A stretch of DNA of 64,000 nucleotides from Scytonema sp045865695 (lineage in GTDB: Bacteria > Cyanobacteriota > Cyanobacteriia > Cyanobacteriales > Nostocaceae). Below the pieces are notes generated by a model. It ran no database searches. It worked only from the letters and a program-made list of their open reading frames with translations, and was not told the origin of the DNA. Below, piece after piece: positions 43,175 to 50,344 of this stretch. How positions within the stretch are numbered: the first letter of the stretch is position 1; the number at the start of each line of letters is the position of its first letter. Both the position numbers and the translations under genes were made by a program. Location of the stretch: assembly GCF_045865695.1 (NCBI RefSeq), contig NZ_BAACAP010000229.1:1-64000 (forward strand), given 5' to 3'.

Positions 43175-43296
43175 CTAGTCACCGATTGCTGGTCGCTGGT
43201 CACTGGTCATTGGTCACTAGTCACTAGTCACTGGTCACTGGTCACTGGTCACTGGTCACTGGTCACTGGTCACTGGTCATTGGTCACTGGTCACTA
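43175..43296. repeat. STRR: TCACTGG heptamer tract, inverted to 42960-43022
   Basis: About 15 TCACTGG/TCATTGG heptamers. They are the reverse complement of the tract 150 bp upstream, so the pair could form a long hairpin or cruciform. The tract ends at the stop codon of the zinc-ribbon gene. Confidence 0.85.
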
Positions 43297-43668
43297 TTAA
43301 GAAGTAGATAAGACAATGAGAAAACAAATGAACAGTAAAGCCAGCAACAGTAACAAAGCTTGATTGCGTCGTACCCAGTTTTGAACAGTGGCACTAAAGC
43401 TACTGGATTGCTTTTGCTCCTGTAACTCTAATTGCCTTTCATTTATATTTTGGTAGAGAATGCACTCTTTAGCATAAGGACGTTGAGGATAAGTGCAGCT
43501 GTCATCAGCATGATATGTACAGGTGTCGCAGAGATATTTTCCTTCCGTGGCACGATGCAGGGGAATACCTGGATGCCCGTAAGCTTTTAACTCAACCCGA
43601 CAATAAGGACAGGTGACAGATTGGGAGTTAACAGGTTGATGGCAACGGGGACAAGTTGTAGTTTCCAA
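43297..43668 (-). CDS. zinc-ribbon membrane-anchored protein
   Basis: 123 residues. An N-terminal treble of cysteine pairs (CPRCHQP, CPYCRVEL) forms a zinc ribbon, a second cluster reads YLCDTCTYHADDSCTYPQRPYAKECILY, and a C-terminal membrane segment (ALLLLLALLFICFLIVL) anchors it. The only in-frame start is TTG at 43668. No function is known; such proteins are common in cyanobacteria. STRR sequence abuts the stop. Confidence 0.7.
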   Translation of the reverse strand: METTTCPRCHQPVNSQSVTCPYCRVELKAYGHPGIPLHRATEGKYLCDTCTYHADDSCTYPQRPYAKECILYQNINERQLELQEQKQSSSFSATVQNWVRRNQALLLLLALLFICFLIVLSTS

Positions 43669-44039
43669 AACCGATACCTAAATGTAGCCTAAATTCTTAT
43701 TTTATTTCTTCATCAGCTATCTTTACATTTAATTTCCATAATTGGACAGGCAAGAATGTTCATGACTCAAGACTTTTTTCTCATTCTGGTGTGTAAATTC
43801 AAGAAGTTTTAGCAGCATACTTGTCCTTGACCCTCAGCCCTCAGCCCTCAACCTTCAACCTGTCTTCATCAAAAAGCCGTAATTCTGCTGAAGTTTTATT
43901 TTTAGCAACTAAAGATAATTTGATTTAGGTGCACAGTAAGTTAAGTAATCTTTAGTACAGGTCAAAGGAAATAAAGAGAACTACAACCACATCCCAAACT
44001 GTAAATCTACCTAAAATTTTTACCAATGACAAATGACAC
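43669..44039. other. intergenic region
   Basis: 371 nt between two divergent genes. It contains a CCCTCAG/CCCTCAA heptamer run at ~43834-43860 and ATGACAA heptamers at ~44023-44050 that extend into the start of the FecR gene. I see no gene or RNA here. Confidence 0.55.
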
Positions 44040-45482
44040 ATGACGAATGACAATTGCCCGAGGCTGCAAACTATATTCCGTAAGTTGTTGCTAATGCTAT
44101 TAATGAGCTTATGGGGAAGTGTTGTTTTACCCTTGCCACAAAAGGCGAGTGCTGCAACTCCCCTCACACAAGCTGTTATTGAAGAAATTAAAAACCTAGT
44201 ACAACTTGTGCCACAAAACAAGCCGAAGCGTCAAGCACGCAAGTTGGATGCCATGATTCCTGGTGATGGCTTATCCACTGGTAAAGCTTCTTTGGTAGAT
44301 TTGCGGTTTAATGACGGTTCCATTGCGCGAATTGGACAACAAGCTGTCTTTCAGTTCTTACCAAAAACACGAAACTTGAGACTATCTAACGGAACTGTGT
44401 TGTTGCTGATTCGACCGGGACAAGGACAAACAAGAGTAAATACACCAAATGCCGCCGCCGCAATTCGCGGTTCCGCACTGTTTGTACGCTACGATCCCCA
44501 AACAGACACCACCATTGTTGGTGCATTGACAAATAGCGGTATTCAAGTTCAGAACAAGAATGCTTCTCAAAACCAAAATTTAGCAGCTGGGCAGCTCATA
44601 GTTGTCGTTAAAGATAGGTTTCAGGGTTTCTACGATTTTGATTTGAGAACTTTTTATGAAACGAGCAATTTGGTTAGGGGGCTAGATTTAACTCTTAAAA
44701 GTGGTGTACCAAATTTAGATCCGGCACTGGCAAGCGTTCAAGCAGAAACGGCAGCTGCAGTTGCAACACAGCAACCATTAACAAGTCAGGCTGCGAGCAA
44801 ACATTTGTCTATTTTAAGGACAACGACTTTTTCTAAAGATACCTCAACTCTTCACAACAGCGATCGTATTCACAACAATGTGATGAGAGACCATTTTCCA
44901 GTAAAAAACCTGTTAGAGACAGGACAAGTGTTGTCAAATACAGTTGAAAGTAGCAAATCTAAATCTGGTACTCAGCCCGGTAGCGATCGCCCAAGTAACG
45001 GCAATCCCGGTAACGGCAATCCTAGTAACGGTAACCCAGGTAATGGCAATCCTGGTAACGGTAATCCTGGTAACGACAATCGTGTTGGTAATCCTGGTAG
45101 CGATAACCCAGGTAACGCTAACCCAGGTAATGGCAATCCAGTTGGTAATCCTGGTAATGGCAATCCTGGTAACGACAATCGTGTTGGTAATCCTGGTAGC
45201 GATAACCCAGGTAACGCTAACCCAGGTAATGTCAATCCGGGCAACGACAATCGTGTTGGTAATCCCGGTAGCGATAACCCAGGTAATGGCAATCCAGGCA
45301 ACGACAATCGTGTTAGTAATCCCGGTAGCGATAACCCAGGTAACGGTAACCCAGGTAGTGGCAATCCAGGTAACAGTAACCCAGATAATGGCAATCCCAG
45401 CAACGACAATCCTGTTAGTAATCCCAGTAACACTAACCCAGGTAACGGCAATCCTAGCAACAATAGTTCAGCAGAAAATTAG
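44040..45482 (+). CDS. FecR-domain protein with Asn/Gly/Pro repeat tail
   Basis: 480 residues: signal peptide (LLMLLMSLWGSVVLPLPQKASA), FecR-type domain at ~70-190 (GLSTGKASLVDLRFNDGSIARIG, AVFQFLPKTRNLRLSNGTVLLL, NAAAAIRGSALFVRYD), then ~130 residues of N-P-G-N-G type pentapeptide repeats. In cyanobacteria such stand-alone FecR proteins are secreted and not linked to iron uptake; a cell-surface role is likely. The ATG at 44040 lies in an STRR, and starts at the Met residues of the signal peptide are possible. The TAG stop abuts a MITE insertion. Confidence 0.8.
   Translation: MTNDNCPRLQTIFRKLLLMLLMSLWGSVVLPLPQKASAATPLTQAVIEEIKNLVQLVPQNKPKRQARKLDAMIPGDGLSTGKASLVDLRFNDGSIARIGQQAVFQFLPKTRNLRLSNGTVLLLIRPGQGQTRVNTPNAAAAIRGSALFVRYDPQTDTTIVGALTNSGIQVQNKNASQNQNLAAGQLIVVVKDRFQGFYDFDLRTFYETSNLVRGLDLTLKSGVPNLDPALASVQAETAAAVATQQPLTSQAASKHLSILRTTTFSKDTSTLHNSDRIHNNVMRDHFPVKNLLETGQVLSNTVESSKSKSGTQPGSDRPSNGNPGNGNPSNGNPGNGNPGNGNPGNDNRVGNPGSDNPGNANPGNGNPVGNPGNGNPGNDNRVGNPGSDNPGNANPGNVNPGNDNRVGNPGSDNPGNGNPGNDNRVSNPGSDNPGNGNPGSGNPGNSNPDNGNPSNDNPVSNPSNTNPGNGNPSNNSSAEN
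44995..45475 (+). repeat. coding minisatellite (15-nt GGTAACGGCAATCCC-type unit)
   Basis: About 32 degenerate 15-nt units encode N-P-G-N-x pentapeptides; a larger unit including the heptapeptide NDNRVGN-type recurs several times (e.g. around 45078, 45180, 45252, 45306). The 15-nt period leaves all frames open on both strands, which produces spurious ORFs. It is likely to vary in length among strains. Confidence 0.9.
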
Positions 45483-45600
45483 GGATTTCCAAGAAATAAA
45501 TTATCCATCTTGTGGGATGGGCGTCCTTGCCCGTCCATGTTATTGGCAGGCTAGAAGCCAGAACCACAAGGCATTTTGGGAGATTTTTTTTGGAAGTCCC
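45482..45600. mobile_element. MITE, second copy of the GGGACTTCC family
   Basis: 119 bp bounded by GGGATTTCC and GGAAGTCCC, with TTA on each side as target duplication (45479-45481 and 45601-45603). The left 45 nt match the right end of the copy at 31624-31792. It inserted at the FecR stop codon without changing it: the TAG is present with or without the element. Confidence 0.8.
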
Positions 45601-45643
45601 TTAGAGGATGTTTTAAAAGTGATAACTGAGATATTCAAGACTT

Positions 45644-45716
45644 TCGATCCCCCTAAATCCCCCTTAAAAAGGGGGACGAGTGAGAGTATTTTTCCCCCCT
45701 TTTTAAGGGGGGCTAG
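45644..45716. repeat. CCCCCTTAAAAAGGGGG palindromes
   Basis: Two successive stems built on CCCCCTTAAAAAGGGGGA and CCCCCCTTTTTAAGGGGGG around a short spacer. Related to stems near 9840-9915 and 16396-16421. It lies between two convergent genes and may terminate both. Confidence 0.65.
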
Positions 45717-45782
45717 TTCCGATCTTGATACAACGGTGGACTTTACAAACATCCTCTTAGCAAAGCTAAGATTTTATAAGGT

Positions 45783-47939
45783 TTAGTAACTGGTACGTTC
45801 AACTGACAATGCATGAAAAGCTGCTTGAATAAGACAAGCGTATTGGGGTTGAGAAATATCAACTTCTCTAGCCTCTTGACGATTTGTTCCCAGTAAACCA
45901 ATAGATTGTCCCAACGGAACAGCCAAAATGATTTTTTCAGGATACATAATTCTTAACTCAGGTAAAGTAGAATTTTCATAAATACCGCAGTCGTAGTAAC
46001 GCTCGTTGTACTCAAAAGAAGTTCTTGCTGGTGTGGTTTGAGCGACGGAATGTTGGTTTTGACTTGGGAGCCTGATACCGATTAATTCTAACTCAATGTT
46101 TATCTGACCGTTAAATTCATTTTCTCGCAGTTTATAAGCAATATCAACTTGTGATGGGAGGGGAAAATAGTCGCGCCATCGCCACGCGATCGCTTTGATT
46201 CTATACTGTTGATTATTAATAGTTTGGCTAACTGTTAGTTTAACGTGACTTTTACCCACAATTTCTTGCTCAACAACGCGGACATTAGGTGTCCAAAGTA
46301 TAGGATCTGGGTTATCAATTCCACAGGGTTCTAGAACATTCATCTGTTGGTAAAAATGGCGCTCGATCTGATTTAAATTGACTTGAGTATCAATTTTCAC
46401 TAATGGTTTGAGGTGGCGTTGTTCGAGACAATTATTTGCAAACTCGCTGAGACGCGATTGCAGATCGTCAAGATTTTCTGCCGCTAGAGAGAAACCACCA
46501 GCTGCCTTGTGACCGCCAAATTTACCGAGTAAGTCCCGACAATAATCTAACGCTTCAAATACGTGAAACTCAGGAATTCCCCGTGCCGAACCACGGATAT
46601 GTTCTTCTCCTTCATAAGTACCAATAAATACTGGAGCACCATACCGTTCCACCAAGCGAGAAGCAACAATACCAATCACGCCATGATGCCATTCTGGTTG
46701 TACGATCGCCAAAACGCGATCTTCTGAAAGAGAAGCAAGGAATTCTGCTTCCACAATTGCTATTGCCTCTTTTTCAATTTGCTCGCACATTTCTTGACGC
46801 CGACGATTAATATCTTCGCATTGCATTGCTCTTTCCAACGCGATTCCCATATCGTCAGTTGTCAACAATTCAATCACAATTTCGGGATCGGCAAGACGAC
46901 CAACAGCATTAATTCGCGGTCCGAGGCGAAAACCAATATCCTCCGGCTTGAGGGATTTTGGTTTTGGGGATTGGGGATTGGCGATTAGCGATTGGGGATT
47001 GGTTATCACCTCTGCACCTCTGCTCCTCTGCACCCCTGCTCTCTTATCTCCCCTATCCCCTATCCCCTGTCCCCTCGCCTGCACTCCAGACATTTGAATC
47101 AGTGCTTGCACTCCAGCAAGTTTGGATTTGGGTAATTGCTGCAGACCATTTTTTACCCAATGGCGATTCACACCTGTCAAAGGTGCTAAATCTGCAATAG
47201 TTCCCAGTGTAAACAGTTCCAAGAGTGCATCGAGTATGCTGCTTTGGGCTTTTCCCAATTGATGTGCCAGGGATACTGCTAAAATATAAGCAACTCCAAC
47301 CCCAGCGACACCTCGATAAGGTGAGGATTCATCTATAAGTTTGGGATTGAGGATAGCATGAGCTGGTGGTAATTGTTGGGGAATATCGTGATGGTCGGTA
47401 ACAATAACTTTTAAACCTAGTTCTCTCGCTCTAGCAACTGGTTCAAATGCTGAAATTCCATTATCTACGGTTAAAACTAAACTGACGCCTTCGCTATGAA
47501 ATTCTTCAATGATGCGTTTGTTGATACCATATCCTTCATGCATCCGACTGGGAATAGCATAATCAACTCGCGCACCTAGCCATCGGAGACTTCGTAAAAG
47601 TAATGCCGTGCTTGTCATTCCGTCTGCATCATAATCTCCGCAAATGGCAATTTTTTCTTGAGAGGCAATGGCTTCTTGTAATAACTCCAGAGATATGGCT
47701 AAGTCGGGAAAATCATCTATGGGCGAAGGGAGTGCTAAATATTCCAGATCTAAAAAAGCTTTTGCTTGTTCTGGTGTTTCAATTCCTCGATTTATAAGGA
47801 GTTGGTTAATAAGAGGGGATAAATTTGTAATTGGTACTAGCTTTTGTGCTAGGTCATTTTTCTGAGGATAAATTTGCCATCGCTGTGATGGTAGTTTTTG
47901 CCCGAGACGAGAAAGTTTAGGAATAGATCGATCTAACAC
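45783..47939 (-). CDS. recJ: single-strand-specific exonuclease RecJ
   Basis: 5'-3' exonuclease of recombination and mismatch repair. 718 residues with DHH-family motifs: CGDYDADGMTST (Asp102, Asp104), LTVDNGISA (Asp159), DHHDIP (182-184) and GPRINAVGRLADPE; the DHHA1 domain has FGGHKAAGGFSL. Between the DHH part and motif IV, residues ~289-331 (IGDRGDKRAGVQRSRG, NPQSLIANPQSPKPKSLKPE) derive from a heptamer repeat inserted in frame at 46946-47075. The start is GTG at 47939. Function is probably retained because all motifs are intact. Confidence 0.9.
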   Translation of the reverse strand: MLDRSIPKLSRLGQKLPSQRWQIYPQKNDLAQKLVPITNLSPLINQLLINRGIETPEQAKAFLDLEYLALPSPIDDFPDLAISLELLQEAIASQEKIAICGDYDADGMTSTALLLRSLRWLGARVDYAIPSRMHEGYGINKRIIEEFHSEGVSLVLTVDNGISAFEPVARARELGLKVIVTDHHDIPQQLPPAHAILNPKLIDESSPYRGVAGVGVAYILAVSLAHQLGKAQSSILDALLELFTLGTIADLAPLTGVNRHWVKNGLQQLPKSKLAGVQALIQMSGVQARGQGIGDRGDKRAGVQRSRGAEVITNPQSLIANPQSPKPKSLKPEDIGFRLGPRINAVGRLADPEIVIELLTTDDMGIALERAMQCEDINRRRQEMCEQIEKEAIAIVEAEFLASLSEDRVLAIVQPEWHHGVIGIVASRLVERYGAPVFIGTYEGEEHIRGSARGIPEFHVFEALDYCRDLLGKFGGHKAAGGFSLAAENLDDLQSRLSEFANNCLEQRHLKPLVKIDTQVNLNQIERHFYQQMNVLEPCGIDNPDPILWTPNVRVVEQEIVGKSHVKLTVSQTINNQQYRIKAIAWRWRDYFPLPSQVDIAYKLRENEFNGQINIELELIGIRLPSQNQHSVAQTTPARTSFEYNERYYDCGIYENSTLPELRIMYPEKIILAVPLGQSIGLLGTNRQEAREVDISQPQYACLIQAAFHALSVERTSY
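46946..47075. repeat. STRR inserted in frame in recJ
   Basis: Heptamers of the GGGGATT/GGCGATT type and CCCCTAT/CCCCTGT runs. These are the same families as in the intergenic STRRs, here encoding ~43 extra residues. Confidence 0.8.
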
Positions 47940-48006
47940 AATAAAAATTATGAATTATGAATAATAAATTATCCTTTCATAATTCATAACACTTATCATT
48001 CATAAT

Positions 48007-48432
48007 TTAAAGAATATTAACGCGCCCATCATCTTGAATATATACTGAGCGATCGCCTGGTGCTTGCCAACTCGGACGAAGTTCTACTCTTAGTGTACCA
48101 AAATCTGGTTTGGAGACAATAGCTTTTAAAGGTTGTCCGGTGTCATCCCAAAATACGACAGATATGTTGGGTTCCGTACCGTCTCCTTGCTCTATATGTA
48201 TTTGTTGTCCTGACCTCACAGGAATTTGACCAAAACCATAGGGCTTTTCTACTTTAATGATTCTTGGCGTAGCATTGAACACTTCAAGTCTTACGTGTTG
48301 CCCTGGTGTAAATTCAATTGGACTACGACCGCATTTTGACGCACAAGTTCCAGCAAGGGTAACGGTATTTTGGTTCGTTCCTCCTAGGAAAAGAGCTATT
48401 CCTAATAAAGTTAAAGATAATAACTTAGACAT
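48007..48432 (-). CDS. secreted hypothetical protein
   Basis: About 141 residues from the ATG at 48432 (MSKLLSLTLLGIALFLGG), with a signal peptide and possible lipoprotein-like cysteines (AGTCASKCGRSP). The mature part is beta-rich: EFTPGQHVRLEVFNATPRIIKVEKPYG, GQQIHIEQGDGTEPNISVVFWDDTG, LRVELRPSWQAPGDRSVYIQDDGRV. It looks like a small periplasmic beta-sandwich. The family is unknown to me. It is upstream of recJ on the same strand, 67 nt apart; that gap holds an AT-rich inverted repeat. Confidence 0.65.
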   Translation of the reverse strand: MSKLLSLTLLGIALFLGGTNQNTVTLAGTCASKCGRSPIEFTPGQHVRLEVFNATPRIIKVEKPYGFGQIPVRSGQQIHIEQGDGTEPNISVVFWDDTGQPLKAIVSKPDFGTLRVELRPSWQAPGDRSVYIQDDGRVNIL

Positions 48433-48546
48433 AGAATTGGATTGATGCAACTTGGTAAAAAAATGTAGATTTTGATACCTAAGCCTAACATCATCATCTG
48501 TATTTTGAGTACTGCTTGTATGACACTTTTGTTATTGAAGGAGGAC

Positions 48547-48579
48547 AGACCCCCGACTTCTTCAAGAAGTCGGGGGTCT
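48547..48579. repeat. palindromic repeat, sister of 30748-30780
   Basis: Perfect arms AGACCCCCGACTTCTT / AAGAAGTCGGGGGTCT. It is the same CCCCGACTTCTT family as in the phoD leader, here upstream of the secreted-protein gene. Confidence 0.65.
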
Positions 48580-48701
48580 TGCGGAATATTCATCTTTCTT
48601 TTGAAAATAGATAAATTTTGTCAATAGGTCTAAAGATAGATGTAAAAAGAATAATAATCAAAAAAATTAGGTAAATCGGCAGAAGTCAGTCTTTTGAGAC
48701 A

Positions 48702-48977
48702 ATGGTGCTGTGTCAGGGTAGAAGCAGCGAGCGGGTGGTGGCTGCTAACGAGCATGAGCTTAGAGATATAGCTTCAGGTTTAACACAGCAACTGAATGAA
48801 ATCAAAAATCCCTTCACCTTTAAAGTGTTATATGAGCCTTCTGGCTGTGACAAATCTCCAGAGAAAAGTCTAGTAAAAACAGTCTATGAATTTTGTATCA
48901 AATTTTCAGTCCTTGTACAGGATAACTCTGAGCTAGAGCATACTCTGCTGAGCTATATGCTCTACTCCCAGTTGTAG
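48702..48977 (+). CDS. hypothetical protein, uncertain
   Basis: 91-residue ORF beginning MVLCQGRSSERVVAANEHEL. The composition is protein-like (LRDIASGLTQQLNEIKNPFTFKVL, KTVYEFCIKFSVLVQ) but I recognise no family. There is no clear ribosome-binding site. It is the only candidate in the space between two minus-strand genes and could be spurious. Confidence 0.3.
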   Translation: MVLCQGRSSERVVAANEHELRDIASGLTQQLNEIKNPFTFKVLYEPSGCDKSPEKSLVKTVYEFCIKFSVLVQDNSELEHTLLSYMLYSQL

Positions 48978-49028
48978 GGGTGAAACATACCTCACCCCTA
49001 CTTCTTTGTTGGCTTGCAATAGAAAAAT

Positions 49029-49796
49029 TCAAAATCTGTCGGAATAACAAACCAATCCATTCCAAAGTGAGATTCGGGACGAGAGGGCTTCTTTGGCAGC
49101 ATAAAAAGCTTGTTCCCACTTGACTTCATCATCGGCGCACAGATGCTTGAGTAATTGCTCACCCATTGGTCCGTGAATGTTCTCGTCAAGGTGAGTATGA
49201 CGTTCTAGGTAAAGACAGAGTTGTTTACACTCAAGGCTGGACTCATCTAAGCTTTGAAGGATTCGTCGAAACATAGACGGAATCACATCTTCTCTGCCTA
49301 ACAAGAAAGTGGCTGCTACCTCATGGGTTGATTTGACAGTGGTTTCCATTGTGTTGAGGACAAATGCCTTGGTTGTTGCTGGAATTACAACATTATCTAA
49401 AGCTGTTGACACAGATTTCCCCTCTTGAAGCTGATGAATGAAGCTTTGAATAGGAATAGTATTAGCACCAATCTCCTTCATCCCTGCAAGATAAAGGTCA
49501 AAGTGGCTGATGAAAAGACCAGGCGAAACTTCGTCTGTTTCTTCAGCTAAAACAATATCGTTGATTAATCGAGCCGAAAAAATGTCTTTCGGTGGTAACC
49601 AAGGTACGGTAATACAAGTAAGCTGTGCTTGAAGTGTTTTCAACAGGCTCATAAAATCCCATACAGCAAAGCTGTGAGATTCCATGAAAATCTGTAAAGA
49701 TTGCAGATCGCGCAGTTCGGTATAAATCGGATGAGTAACTAAAATATTACGAATAGGAGAAATCTGCTCTAGCAAGAGTGTATAGTGGTTCATCAT
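49029..49796 (-). CDS. DUF3050 protein, haem-oxygenase-like fold
   Basis: 255-residue DUF3050 protein: THPIYTELRDLQSLQIFMESHSFAVWDFMSLLKTLQ and LTCITVPWLPPKD at the start, GLFISHFDLYLAGMKEIGA in the middle, and CLYLERHTHLDENIHGPM near residues 192-211. The conserved Glu39/His41 and His200/His202/Asp/Glu/His positions look like metal ligands of the haem-oxygenase-like diiron group. The enzymatic reaction is unknown. It has no signal peptide, is monocistronic, and the ORF is intact. Confidence 0.75.
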   Translation of the reverse strand: MMNHYTLLLEQISPIRNILVTHPIYTELRDLQSLQIFMESHSFAVWDFMSLLKTLQAQLTCITVPWLPPKDIFSARLINDIVLAEETDEVSPGLFISHFDLYLAGMKEIGANTIPIQSFIHQLQEGKSVSTALDNVVIPATTKAFVLNTMETTVKSTHEVAATFLLGREDVIPSMFRRILQSLDESSLECKQLCLYLERHTHLDENIHGPMGEQLLKHLCADDEVKWEQAFYAAKEALSSRISLWNGLVCYSDRF

Positions 49797-50344
49797 TTCC
49801 TCTTCAAGTTGATGGGTGCTAAATGGACAAGATAAATTTGGCTATGTAAGTTTTCATAAGTCATACATTTGTCTGCTACTTATGTCTCATAAACCGCATT
49901 TACTAGTAGTCAAGAATGCTCTGCTTACTTCTCAGTTTTAGATACACAATTTTCCACACTGCAACGTAATTTTTTTGTAAATTTTCATTAACAACCTGAT
50001 AAAAAACCCGCCTGACAATAGTAATTCCGCTATAAATCAGCGGCTTGATAGAGTATGAAATTAATCCTTGTACTAAATTTTGAGGGTAAGAATGAATGAT
50101 GCTTTTTACCCGCATCACAAAAATTGTATTGGATGCAAAGCGAGCGAGCGCTATAAGATCTTGTAGAAGAATATCTCTCGCCTGCTTTCTCGATAACAAA
50201 CGGGCGGGGACACCCGTTCCACAAGAGAGAGTCTTGGAATTCATTTTTTTCTAAAGCAGAAACTGGGAATGTGAGGAGCATGGGGATGCTAGGACTAGCA
50301 ATTGACTTCCTAGTCCCCATTCGCCAATCGCCAGTCCCCAATCC
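49797..50344. other. intergenic region with repeat fragments
   Basis: 548 nt without a credible gene. It holds a MITE-like fragment (ACGGGCGGGGACACCCGTTCC, about 50200-50222) and heptamer sequence (CCCCATT/CCAGTCC) at 50315-50345. Open frames here read through repeats and have no family features. Confidence 0.55.

Noticed and set aside
45482..45600. MITE insertion as the cause of the FecR protein's C-terminus
   Set aside because: Removing the element and one TTA leaves the same TAG stop, so the insertion did not shorten the protein.
44944..45786. Long open frames on both strands within the FecR gene repeat tract
   Set aside because: They arise from the 15-nt periodicity and encode only monotonous V/T/I or L/P/G repeats; the FecR frame alone has a signal peptide and a domain.
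49903..50244. 113-codon minus-strand ORF in the gap before the GH65 fusion gene
   Set aside because: It begins in a MITE-like repeat fragment and has no recognisable family or good start.
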